A DNA stretch of 64,000 nt from Butyricicoccus pullicaecorum (GTDB lineage: Bacteria > Bacillota > Clostridia > Oscillospirales > Butyricicoccaceae): positions 1 to 64,000 of the forward strand of contig JAGZIY010000006.1 in NCBI GenBank assembly GCA_018365995.1, given 5' to 3'. The notes under the pieces are model-generated. The model worked only from the letters and a program-made list of their open reading frames with translations. It ran no database searches and had not been told where the DNA came from. Positions within the stretch are counted from its first letter, which is position 1; every line of letters starts with the position of its first letter. Positions 50,505 to 58,300 of this stretch are shown here, piece after piece. The translations under genes were made by a program, and so were the position numbers.

Positions 50505-50990
50505 ATGGAACTAAAAGACAAATTGGTATTGCTGAGAAAGGGGAAAGGGCTTTCCCAATTGGAACTGGCAGAGATTCTCAATGTATCTCGGCAGTCAATA
50601 TCTCGGTGGGAGGTTGGAACATCGGTTCCAACAATGGAAAAGCTGATTGCACTGAGTAAGCTGTATGATATACCGCTTGACGAACTGATTCATCAGAAAG
50701 AGGGACAGGAAAATACAGTGCAGGCTTTTGAGCAAAATGAGAAAGAAGAGAAGGAAGGTGAAAAACAGCAGGAAATATATAAAGAGTACCATCATATTAG
50801 AAAGAGTATTGATCGTATCAGTATAGGAGTCTTGCTTATTTTGTTGGTTTTGCTTTCTTGTATCGTGATATATTGCATGACAAATCGTGAGTTCTCAGCT
50901 ATCCCGATTGAAAAACTAGATAGATATGTAATAGAACCAGAAGATATTGAGTTAGGGGAAACTGAGGCCATAACAGACGATAGACCTTGA
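50505..50990 (+). CDS. Membrane-anchored XRE-family regulator, intact copy
   Basis: The 161-residue product has an N-terminal helix-turn-helix (LRKGKGLSQLELAEILNVSR, SISRWEVGTSVP), an acidic linker with EKEEKEGEKQQE, one membrane helix (about 105-125, IGVLLILLVLLSCIVIYCM) and a short outer tail of about 35 residues. It may sense an outside signal and control its own promoter through the inverted repeat overlapping the -35 box. It heads cassette 3 and is followed by exported proteins. The other two copies are damaged. Confidence 0.88.
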   Translation: MELKDKLVLLRKGKGLSQLELAEILNVSRQSISRWEVGTSVPTMEKLIALSKLYDIPLDELIHQKEGQENTVQAFEQNEKEEKEGEKQQEIYKEYHHIRKSIDRISIGVLLILLVLLSCIVIYCMTNREFSAIPIEKLDRYVIEPEDIELGETEAITDDRP

Positions 50991-51011
50991 TTGAGAGGAG
51001 AAATTTAGGGT

Positions 51012-51482
51012 ATGAAAAAGTTAATGGTATTTTTGGTATGTACATTGGTGTTAAATTTGGTAAGAATGTCTCCGGCTATGGCTATGGAGCATGTAGTTGC
51101 TGATGACATTATAACAGAAGATATCGCAATAGATATTTCTGCCTTGGCATGTGAAAGAGTTGATTCCGTAGAGAATGTACAAACTTCGCCATATGCCACC
51201 ACATCTTTTGATTGGAGTATTTCTGCGGGTAAGATTAAGAAAGATACCACTGGATTTCCAATGAGAAAGAAGGAAACAATTACTATAGAAGGTACATTTA
51301 CTCCTCAAGATGCAAATATTGATTTTGGTTTGATTACCCCAGATGGTTTTTTCTACGCTATGAGTGGAAAAGATGGAAGATTTAATCAAACAATTAGAGT
51401 GGATCAGGATGGAGAGTATTATTTAGCAGTTAGAAATAATTCAGCCAAAACGGTTGATGCAAAAGGAATTGTTTATTATTAA
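51012..51482 (+). CDS. Small secreted protein, cassette 3
   Basis: The 156-residue product has a signal peptide (KKLMVFLVCTLVLNLVRMSPAMA). After a linker of about 45 residues, the C-terminal part (about 65-156) looks like a small beta-sandwich (TITIEGTFTPQDANIDFGLI, TIRVDQDGEYYLAVRNNS), similar in style to pre-peptidase C-terminal domains. GAGGAG lies about 12 bases before the ATG. It follows the XRE gene by about 20 bases and is probably co-transcribed. Confidence 0.65.
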   Translation: MKKLMVFLVCTLVLNLVRMSPAMAMEHVVADDIITEDIAIDISALACERVDSVENVQTSPYATTSFDWSISAGKIKKDTTGFPMRKKETITIEGTFTPQDANIDFGLITPDGFFYAMSGKDGRFNQTIRVDQDGEYYLAVRNNSAKTVDAKGIVYY

Positions 51483-51542
51483 GTATTAAGTACAGGTAAA
51501 CCTAAGTGAAGGGGGCTGGTCAGTATCTAAATAAATTTTAGT

Positions 51543-51568
51543 AAGGAGGAGTGTGCATAATGCCATAG
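51543..51568 (+). other. Strong ribosome binding site leading into a two-codon frame
   Basis: AAGGAGG (51543-51549) is followed at 51560 by ATG CCA TAG. No longer frame starts there. It may be the relic of a lost gene or a start-stop regulatory element. Confidence 0.35.
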
Positions 51569-51631
51569 GAATTTTAATTAAGAAAAATATCTAAACAATT
51601 GATAAGTAGAAAACAGTTAGGGTGAGTGATT

Positions 51632-53161
51632 ATGAAAAAAATATTTTGTATTATGTTATGTTTGTTGTTAATATGTGGTAACACTTCACTAGCTTTGGGC
51701 AGAGAAAATCAAAGTTTTATCTCTCAGGATTTAGAGATACCGGATGAGATTATTGTTTCTGATGGTACTACGTTGATCTATAATGATGGTGCGATGAATG
51801 AAGTAATTTCGTTTGCTGAGGTTACTTCAGAAATTGATATTTCTGGGGATATTAATTTTGCTACATCGGATCAAATACAAGAAGATGTGGGTTCGAATGT
51901 TCCATTAATATATAATAATGGAACAAATCGTGCACCTGTGGCAGAGTTGAAAGCGACAATTTTAAATCCTGAGTCTATGGTCAATGGTCATTTTACTACT
52001 GAAACACAGATTGCTTGGTTATGGGAGTTTAATGGAGAAAAATTTACATATGACCCTGATGGAGATGCCATTGTAAACATGAGTATAGGAGGGATTTCGT
52101 CTGATGATATTATTGGGACGATTAATGGAGGCATCGGTTTTGCAACACAATGCAAGACTCCAGCACAATACATTTTGACCTTTAAGGTTCAAGATAGTAA
52201 AGGTGAGTGGTCTAATACTGCACAATATGTATTTGAAATAGAACCTATTGATGGGAATACCCGCCCGGTTTGTCATCTGGGTACTTCCTCAAGAGATATT
52301 TGTCCCAAGCAGCCGATGATGATTTCATGGGAAGATTCCGTTGATGATACAGTAGGAGATCAGGTTACTGGCTTTAATGGGGTTGCCATTAAGGATGGTA
52401 ATATGACGAATATTTCAGAGTATGTGATTGAAGCTACTTCTACAAATTGTGTTTTGACTTTTCCTGATGTTGGAGACTATGAAATTCGTGGGCGCGTTGT
52501 AGATTCGCATGGAGCATGGTCTAATTGGGTTGTATTTGATGTTAAAGTTTCAAATGCAGTACTAAAGGATATTCATATTGATGGGATTGAAAATTTAGAG
52601 AGTCAAACGTCATATTGGGTAAGACAAAAAGAGGCTAGGGACTTTAATGCTGTAAGCCCCAGTGATGAAGGTGCACAATATCTTTGTGATAATTTTGGTT
52701 CCCATGCACTACCCAGTCATTTTCCCTCTAAAATGGTGATGGACACAAAAATGGGAGTGTCGGGATATGTCACAACAGAAAATGGTACTCCTGTGAGAAA
52801 CGCTACTGTGAGAATTGAGATGCCAATACATTCAAATCGATCTGGGGGGTTATATAAACTTGTTTCTACTGATTCGAATGGTTATTTTTCATACAGACCA
52901 GAAACAAAGCAATATTGGGTCGATTTAGGACTTTACGAGAGTGAATCACAAGTTAATTTGATGTTCGCTGGTACAATCCTTACAGAGTATAGTCGATATA
53001 GTCGTTCAACAGGTACTAATTTTGTAGAGATTGGTACAATTACTGTCTCAGCGATGGGACAAAGCTATTCTGAAGATGTGATAATTGAACTCGGATATTC
53101 ACAAAAACCGATTATTGGAAATCTCATGTATCATGGCGGCAGTCAGTGGACTTATGTATGA
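51632..53161 (+). CDS. Large secreted multi-domain protein, cassette 3
   Basis: The 509-residue product has a signal peptide (KKIFCIMLCLLLICGNTSLALG). Two Ig/PKD-like repeats follow (about 115-205 and 215-310; segments ILTFKVQDSKGEWSNTAQYV and YEIRGRVVDSHGAWSNWVVF are clearly related). Near residue 370-430 lies a carboxypeptidase-regulatory-like domain (GVSGYVTTENGTPVRNATV, LVSTDSNGYFSYRP). These are typical of extracellular adhesive or carbohydrate-linked proteins. GGGTGAG precedes ATG 51632. No catalytic domain is visible. Confidence 0.75.
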   Translation: MKKIFCIMLCLLLICGNTSLALGRENQSFISQDLEIPDEIIVSDGTTLIYNDGAMNEVISFAEVTSEIDISGDINFATSDQIQEDVGSNVPLIYNNGTNRAPVAELKATILNPESMVNGHFTTETQIAWLWEFNGEKFTYDPDGDAIVNMSIGGISSDDIIGTINGGIGFATQCKTPAQYILTFKVQDSKGEWSNTAQYVFEIEPIDGNTRPVCHLGTSSRDICPKQPMMISWEDSVDDTVGDQVTGFNGVAIKDGNMTNISEYVIEATSTNCVLTFPDVGDYEIRGRVVDSHGAWSNWVVFDVKVSNAVLKDIHIDGIENLESQTSYWVRQKEARDFNAVSPSDEGAQYLCDNFGSHALPSHFPSKMVMDTKMGVSGYVTTENGTPVRNATVRIEMPIHSNRSGGLYKLVSTDSNGYFSYRPETKQYWVDLGLYESESQVNLMFAGTILTEYSRYSRSTGTNFVEIGTITVSAMGQSYSEDVIIELGYSQKPIIGNLMYHGGSQWTYV

Positions 53162-53175
53162 AGAGGAGTGGTTCG

Positions 53176-54057
53176 ATGTTTATCAATTCTATGGCAATAT
53201 CTTTGCGACCGATGTTAGAACATGCAGGAGATAAAGCACATACAGTTTTCCAGCCTCTTAGTAAAACTCCGCTCAATCGTACTTTAGAGCAATTAAATGG
53301 GCAAATGACAGGGAAAGATAAGGTACAGCAGACTAAGGAAAAGAATAAGCAGGACACCTTTGAATCCCAGCTGAGTCAGCTCATGGAAATGAAAGAAGAT
53401 GATTTGGAAAAGTATGATGAAACTTCTACGATTGGATTACAATTTATGTATAATTTCGCAAATTTTTGTCGAATTACTGCAAAAAGAAGAGAAGAAAGTT
53501 TGCAGGAATACAAAAATCAACTTTTAGCTTTTGATGGTACGATTCACAGATTGCAGGATATGTTAGATGAAAAGGCTCCATTAGAAGATGGACTTACCAT
53601 GGAGCAGGCAAGAATTGTTTTGGAAGCCACGAAAAAAGCAAGAGCTACTTTTTTGCATGAGGGTGCAAAAGAATTGAATAAATTTTCCATGCAGATACTT
53701 GATGGCAGTCATTATGACTTAAGTCAGTATTATCAATTAGGTAATACAGAAAAGAATGTGCCAACATATGACGAGCTTTCTATTGACCCCGATGTAGAAA
53801 ACATCTATGAAGAAATTGACAAAGCGATTTCTTCCCAGCAGACAGTTGTAAAAACTTATGGCAATACTTGCTCCATATTAGGGAAGTTAATAGAGAGTCG
53901 GGAGCCATATCAGAGAGATGGAAGTCGAAGAAGTGTTATGGCAGAAGACTTCTCCGCAGCGCCTGAAAGAGTGTCCTGTTTTTACAATATTTACAAACAG
54001 TTGGAAGAGGACTTTAGAGAGATGAAACGCGAGTTGCTTGATTCAGATAGACATTAG
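53176..54057 (+). CDS. Cytoplasmic helical protein, unknown function
   Basis: The 293-residue product has no signal peptide or membrane segment. It is highly charged, with long helices (SQLSQLMEMKEDDLEKYDET, NFCRITAKRREESLQEYKNQ, LTMEQARIVLEATKKARATF) suggesting coiled coils. ATG 53176 has AGAGGAG 8 bases upstream; the longer frame from 53146 would overlap the preceding gene without its own site. No family is recognised. It is unusual as a cytoplasmic product among exported ones. Confidence 0.65.
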   Translation: MFINSMAISLRPMLEHAGDKAHTVFQPLSKTPLNRTLEQLNGQMTGKDKVQQTKEKNKQDTFESQLSQLMEMKEDDLEKYDETSTIGLQFMYNFANFCRITAKRREESLQEYKNQLLAFDGTIHRLQDMLDEKAPLEDGLTMEQARIVLEATKKARATFLHEGAKELNKFSMQILDGSHYDLSQYYQLGNTEKNVPTYDELSIDPDVENIYEEIDKAISSQQTVVKTYGNTCSILGKLIESREPYQRDGSRRSVMAEDFSAAPERVSCFYNIYKQLEEDFREMKRELLDSDRH

Positions 54058-54060
54058 GAG

Positions 54061-54162
54061 ATGTAAAAGATTCATATACAAGGAATTGATGTGCTTGATT
54101 TGGATTCCTTTCAAAGCGAGCGAATTTTCGCGGATTGTAATACCGATGAGGAGTTTCTATGA
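54061..54162 (+). pseudogene. Gene fragment with immediate stop, coupled to the lipoprotein gene
   Basis: AGGAG is followed directly by ATG TAA at 54061-54066. The same frame then stays open for 31 codons (KIHIQGIDVLDLDSF, then FADCNTDEEFL) and its TGA overlaps the next ATG (ATGA at 54159-54162). It looks like the end of a lost gene that was once translationally coupled to the lipoprotein gene. Confidence 0.4.
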
Positions 54163-55217
54163 ACCATGGTATCCTGCGTTTCATTAGCAGTGCTGTTCTA
54201 ACAGCTTTGTCACTTCTTATATTCTCAGGCTGTAATAATCCTGTACAGCCTACAACGGAACAAAAATATAACGGTTACCTCAGCTTTACGACTACCGAAG
54301 AAAGTCCAATGACAGATTTCTATCTTGCAGAAGGAATCGTTCACAAGATTGATTTGAAAAGCAAAGAAGTCTCAGAGGTATTTCAGTATCATCACACAGC
54401 AATGTATCCTCTGGGCGTTTATGATGAACAAACGAATTGTGTGTATTATTCCAAGGAACTTTCAGACACTTCTTCTGCAAAGGAAGGCTTGAATGACCAA
54501 ATCTTTGTACATGATTTTACCACCAACACAGATACCATGCTGACAGATGACCTGATTGCTGTAAATGATGTGATTCCAGTAGATGAAAAGACAGTGTTCT
54601 TTTTGGGGGCAAGGAAAGATGGATTGCTTGCACTGGGAAAAGTCAATCCAAAAACGAAAGAGGTTCAATATTGGAAAGAGCCTGCGCCGTTAACAACACG
54701 AGCGATTTGTGTTGACCGTGTACAGAAGCGTGTCTATGCCGCGGTCTTTGATGATGAGGAGGAGTATACATCCTTGCGCACAAATGGACCGGCACCGTCC
54801 TATACGCTTTGCTCCTACGACTATGATTTGAGCGATCGCCGTGAGATTCTGCGTGTGGAAAATAAGGAAATTTATGGGGTATGTTCCATGAATGGCAAGG
54901 TTTTTTATACGACTTTGGAGTGGGAACATGAAAATCCTGTTTTTTCAAATGAACTGATTGATGTGGATACAGGTGAGACCTTATGGGAGTCAGATCAACA
55001 TTTTTCAAGAGGACGCTGTTTTTCAGAAGATGGAAAGGGAATCTATTGTTTCTTGGACGGTGAAAATGAGACAGATGAGAAAGCCAGTGCACAAGCGAGC
55101 GGAATCTATTATTTTGACTTTGAAACACAGGAATATACCCCTGTGTTCACAGAGGAAGGTGTCGACTGGCCGTTACAGCCGAGATTTCAATTGATGCCTA
55201 GCGGTGTGAAACAATAA
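54159..55217 (+). CDS. Lipoprotein with beta-propeller-like repeats
   Basis: The 352-residue product has a lipoprotein signal (LRFISSAVLTALSLLIFSGC; lipobox FSGC). The mature region has repeated beta units with spaced aromatic and Asp/Gly residues (AEGIVHKIDLKSKEVSEVF, GLLALGKVNPKTKEVQYW, ELIDVDTGETLWESD), as in a beta-propeller. It is probably anchored at the outer membrane face. GAGGAG precedes the ATG. A decayed copy of its 3' end lies at 46986-47132. Its terminator is part of the 136-base repeat. Confidence 0.72.
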   Translation: MNHGILRFISSAVLTALSLLIFSGCNNPVQPTTEQKYNGYLSFTTTEESPMTDFYLAEGIVHKIDLKSKEVSEVFQYHHTAMYPLGVYDEQTNCVYYSKELSDTSSAKEGLNDQIFVHDFTTNTDTMLTDDLIAVNDVIPVDEKTVFFLGARKDGLLALGKVNPKTKEVQYWKEPAPLTTRAICVDRVQKRVYAAVFDDEEEYTSLRTNGPAPSYTLCSYDYDLSDRREILRVENKEIYGVCSMNGKVFYTTLEWEHENPVFSNELIDVDTGETLWESDQHFSRGRCFSEDGKGIYCFLDGENETDEKASAQASGIYYFDFETQEYTPVFTEEGVDWPLQPRFQLMPSGVKQ

Positions 55218-55261
55218 TCTGCGGAGTTTTGAAGCGCATATATTTTTATCCGGTATCAGAA

Positions 55262-55291
55262 TAGGGGCTGCCAAGTGCAGTTCCTATTTTT
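55262..55291 (+). terminator. Terminator, end of cassette 3
   Basis: TAGGGGCTGC pairs with GCAGTTCCTA (one G-U pair), followed by TTTTT. Confidence 0.8.
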
Positions 55292-55299
55292 GTTTTTCA

Positions 55300-55328
55300 T
55301 TGCGGCATAGATAGGAATTGTGTATAAT
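55300..55328 (+). promoter_or_regulatory. Cassette-type promoter before the DUF805 gene
   Basis: TTGCGG (55300-55305) and TATAAT (55323-55328), 17-base spacer, the same sequence as at 47224. Confidence 0.7.
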
Positions 55329-55385
55329 GGACTCACAAGAGAGTTGTAAAATATGATTCGCAGCATAGAAGGAGAGTATCAAACC

Positions 55386-55733
55386 ATGGAAACCAATCCC
55401 ATTCGCGCCTTTGCGGAAATGTGGACACATACTTTTGATTTTTCGGGGCGTACCCGCCGTACCTCTTATTGGGGTGCGGTGGTTGTGAATTTTCTGGTTA
55501 CATTTTTACTGGACTTCATTCCGTATGCAAACATTGTCTATATGGTGGTGAGCATATTGCCCGGGATTGCAATGTCAGTGCGCCGTCTGCATGACATCAA
55601 CTGGTCAGGCTGGTGGCTGCTGGTTGCCCTGATTCCATTTGGCGGGATCTTTGTATTGGTGCTTCTGCTGATGGACAGCACGGGTGCAAATCGCTTCGGG
55701 GATAGCCCCAAGTATGGAAAGGTACCGTTCTAA
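55386..55733 (+). CDS. DUF805 membrane protein
   Basis: The 115-residue product has the DUF805 pattern: FAEMWTHTFDFSGRTRRTSYW, helices VVVNFLVTFLLDFIP and NIVYMVVSILPGIAM, the signature VRRLHDINWSGWWLLVALIP, and a final loop DSTGANRFGDSPK. The function of the family is not known. ATG 55386 follows AAGGAGAG; the longer frame from 55353 is not supported. It lies just outside the cassette region but behind a cassette-type promoter, so it may be the original resident gene after rplQ. Confidence 0.85.
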   Translation: METNPIRAFAEMWTHTFDFSGRTRRTSYWGAVVVNFLVTFLLDFIPYANIVYMVVSILPGIAMSVRRLHDINWSGWWLLVALIPFGGIFVLVLLLMDSTGANRFGDSPKYGKVPF

Positions 55734-55809
55734 GACGGCTTGTTTTGCTGCGATACCCAGTAGAATGGTCTGGAAATTGCTTATGCACATAAAAAATTTT
55801 GCAGATGAC

Positions 55810-55838
55810 TTGCATCAGGGGCAAAAAGATGATATACT
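55810..55838 (+). promoter_or_regulatory. Promoter of the rimP-nusA-infB operon
   Basis: TTGCAT (55810-55815) and TATACT (55833-55838), 17-base spacer. A hairpin AGTGGG-GCAA-CCCACT followed by T-rich sequence (about 55870-55890) lies in the leader, as often seen before rimP. Confidence 0.65.
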
Positions 55839-55920
55839 AAGAAAAGTAAAGTATGATGCGATTTTAAGGAGTGGGGCAACCCACTCTTTCTTATTGCATT
55901 TCGTCAATCAGGAGGTAGGC

Positions 55921-56385
55921 ATGCAGACAAAGGAGCTGATCCGCAGAGTAGAGGAAATGGCGCTGCCGCTATGTGAGCAGGTTGGCGTGAGCCTCTGGGA
56001 TGTGGAGTTTGAAAAAGAAGGCGGTCAGTATATGCTGACCATCACCATCGACCGCGAAGGCGGTGTGGATATCGACCACTGCGAAAAGATTTCACGTGCA
56101 ATTGACCCCATGCTGGACGCCAGAGAATTTGATGCGCTCCCGCCATATACGCTGTGTGTGTCCTCTGCCGGACTGGAACGCCGACTGAAAAAGCCAGAGC
56201 ACTTTGCAAAGTATCTGGGAGAAATCGTTGAAGTCAAGTTTTACAAGGCGATTGACGGTGCAAAGACCCTTGAAGGCAAGCTTATGAGCTACGACAATGG
56301 AGATGTCACCATCGAAGCCGATGGGCAGACAGCTGTATATGAGGCAAAGGATATTGCTGCTGTGCGCTTGACCATCGCGCTGTGA
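55921..56385 (+). CDS. rimP: Ribosome maturation factor RimP
   Basis: The 154-residue protein assists 30S maturation. N-terminal domain: PLCEQVGVSLWDVEFEKEGG and LTITIDREGGVDIDHCEKIS; then VSSAGLERRLKKPEHFAKYLG, followed by a small C-terminal SH3-like barrel (KTLEGKLMSYDNGDVTIEAD). AGGAGG lies before ATG 55921; the longer upstream frame overlaps the DUF805 gene and is not used. Confidence 0.95.
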   Translation: MQTKELIRRVEEMALPLCEQVGVSLWDVEFEKEGGQYMLTITIDREGGVDIDHCEKISRAIDPMLDAREFDALPPYTLCVSSAGLERRLKKPEHFAKYLGEIVEVKFYKAIDGAKTLEGKLMSYDNGDVTIEADGQTAVYEAKDIAAVRLTIAL

Positions 56386-56446
56386 GGGATAAGGAAACCG
56401 TGTTCTGAGGGACACACAGGATCGTAAGGAGTGAATCATAACCACA

Positions 56447-57508
56447 ATGATAAACAAAGAGTTTTTCGCCGCTGTTGAGCAGCTGGAGAAGGAGAAGGGG
56501 ATTCCGGTCGATTATATGCTTGACCGCGTGGGTCAGGCATTGATTACCGCTTATAAACGTGAAAATGATGGCATGACAGATAATGTCTATGTTGTTCCGG
56601 ACCGTCAGAAGCAGGAAATCCGAATGTTCGTGCGCAAGACCGTTGTAGATGATGTATATGAGCCGTATGAGGAACTGAATCTGGAGGAAGCACGCGAATA
56701 TAAGGAAAATGCAATGTTGGGTGATATCATTGATATTGATATTCCGACCCGCTCCTTTGGCCGTATTGCAGCACAGACTGCAAAGCAGGTTATTATTCAG
56801 GGAATCCGTGAGGCAGAGCGCGGCATGGTATTGTCCGAGTTCGAATCCAAGGAGCATGAAATCCTGACAGCTACAGTCTCCCGTATTGACCCACGCGGCG
56901 GATACATTTTGGAAATGATTTCTCAGGGGGAGAAAACCGAAGCAATCCTGCCTGTATCCGAGCAGGTACGCACTGAGCAGTTCAAGGAAGGCGACCGTAT
57001 CAAGGTTTATGTCATTGAGGTGCGCAAGGGTACACGTGGACCGCAGATTTTGATTTCCCGTACCCATCCGGGTCTTGTAAAGCGCCTATTTGAATTGGAG
57101 GTTCCGGAGATCCATGACGGTGTGGTCGAGATAAAGTCAATTGCGAGAGAGGCAGGCAGCCGCACCAAAATCGCGGTAACCTCCAATGACCCGAATGTAG
57201 ATCCTATCGGTGCCTGTGTTGGTACACGCGGTGCACGTGTCGGGAACATTGTAGATGAACTGGGCGGCGAGAAGATCGATATTATCAAGTGGAGTGAAGA
57301 TACAGCGGCATTTGTTTCCGCAGCACTTGCACCAGCAGATGTCGTATCTGCAACCATGCAGCCGGAAGCAAAGGCGTGCCGTGTCATTGTACCAGATGAC
57401 CAGCTTTCTCTTGCCATTGGTAAGGAAGGTCAAAATGCACGTCTCGCAGCTAAACTGACCAGCTGCAAGATTGATATTGCTTCTGCTTCTCAGGCAGAAG
57501 CAGAATAA
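56447..57508 (+). CDS. nusA: Transcription factor NusA
   Basis: The 353-residue protein controls pausing, termination and antitermination. N-domain (NKEFFAAVEQLEKEKGIPVD), S1 domain (about 135-200, TATVSRIDPRGGYILEM), and two KH domains (GACVGTRGARVGNIVDELGG and AIGKEGQNARLAAKLT). It is the short Gram-positive form without the acidic repeats. AAGGAG lies about 15 bases before the ATG, longer than usual; the frame is closed upstream by a TGA, so ATG 56447 is the start. Confidence 0.95.
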   Translation: MINKEFFAAVEQLEKEKGIPVDYMLDRVGQALITAYKRENDGMTDNVYVVPDRQKQEIRMFVRKTVVDDVYEPYEELNLEEAREYKENAMLGDIIDIDIPTRSFGRIAAQTAKQVIIQGIREAERGMVLSEFESKEHEILTATVSRIDPRGGYILEMISQGEKTEAILPVSEQVRTEQFKEGDRIKVYVIEVRKGTRGPQILISRTHPGLVKRLFELEVPEIHDGVVEIKSIAREAGSRTKIAVTSNDPNVDPIGACVGTRGARVGNIVDELGGEKIDIIKWSEDTAAFVSAALAPADVVSATMQPEAKACRVIVPDDQLSLAIGKEGQNARLAAKLTSCKIDIASASQAEAE

Positions 57509-57528
57509 AAAGCAAGGGGGGACAGACC

Positions 57529-57807
57529 ATGCAGCAAAAAAAGATCCCCATGCGGCAGTGCTTGGGCTGCCGTACCATGCACCCAAAGCGTGAACTCATT
57601 CGTGCAGTGCGCTCGCCGCAGGGAGAAATTACGCTTGACTTTAAGGGACGTGCTCCGGGACGCGGTGCATATCTATGCCCAAATCCGGACTGTCTCAAAA
57701 AAGCACGGAAATCACGTGCTCTGGAGCGCGCATTTTCCTGTGAGGTGCCGGAGACCGTTTATGATGCGCTGGAAGCGCGCATGGAGGAAGAAACAAATGC
57801 AGATTGA
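57529..57807 (+). CDS. YlxR-family RNA-binding protein
   Basis: The 92-residue protein has the YlxR/DUF448 signature RQCLGCRTMHPKRELIR, GRAPGRGAYLCPNPDCLKKA. It is nearly always between nusA and infB and binds RNA; a role in regulating other genes has been proposed in Firmicutes. AGGGGGG precedes the start. It overlaps the next gene by 11 bases. Confidence 0.92.
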   Translation: MQQKKIPMRQCLGCRTMHPKRELIRAVRSPQGEITLDFKGRAPGRGAYLCPNPDCLKKARKSRALERAFSCEVPETVYDALEARMEEETNAD

Positions 57808-58198
57808 ATCGCTGCTTGGACTGATTGGTCTGGCTCGCCGTGCGGGAAAGCTTTCGGTAGGCGAGGCATTGACCGCAGAGACTGTCGCGGCTGGACGTGC
57901 CCGCGCAATTTTTCTTGCGCAGGATGCAGGAGAAGCAACAAAGCGCAAGGTCATGCGGCATGATGCTCACGTTCCCGTATTTCAGGTTCCCTGTGACAAA
58001 CAGACGCTTGGAAAGGCAGTCGGTTTTGCAGGCTGTGCGGTGTGTGCCATGCACGATGTTGGTATGGCAGAGGCAGCCGCCAAAAAGCTGTCCGAGATTT
58101 CGCCGGAGAATGCACAGGCAGCAAGGCGTGTGAGCGAAAAGAAATCGCATATTGAAAGCCGAAAAGGACTAAAAAAGGACAAAAAGTCCCGCGGATAA
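57797..58198 (+). CDS. L7Ae/YlxQ-type ribosomal-like protein
   Basis: The 133-residue product has the L7Ae/L30e/Gadd45 fold features: LLGLIGLARRAGKLSVGEAL, ARAIFLAQDAGEATKRKVM, VPVFQVPCDKQTLGKAVG. It ends in a basic Lys-rich tail (about 115-133). YlxQ-type proteins probably bind kink-turn RNA. ATG 57797 has GGAGGAAG upstream; the longer frame from 57590 lies within ylxR. Confidence 0.9.
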   Translation: MQIESLLGLIGLARRAGKLSVGEALTAETVAAGRARAIFLAQDAGEATKRKVMRHDAHVPVFQVPCDKQTLGKAVGFAGCAVCAMHDVGMAEAAAKKLSEISPENAQAARRVSEKKSHIESRKGLKKDKKSRG

Positions 58199-58300
58199 TT
58201 CCGCGTTTGCATAGATGACGCCGTATTTTAGAATAGGGCACCCTTCCAAACCGCTTGCGGTATATGCCGTCTGCGGAAATTCTTATGGAGGTGAATGCTA

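Larger units (their letters stand above)
50425..50507 (+). repeat. 83-base cassette element, copy 3
   Basis: One difference from copy 2 and two from copy 1 over the same length. Confidence 0.9.
55207..55342 (+). repeat. 136-base direct repeat, copy B
   Basis: Gap-free match to 47131-47266 with nine transitions. It includes the last codons of the lipoprotein gene, the terminator and the promoter of the next gene. Confidence 0.85.

Noticed and set aside
45545..50507. CRISPR-like repeats
   Set aside because: The 83-base element occurs only three times at kilobase distances, contains a promoter and gene start, and there are no cas genes.
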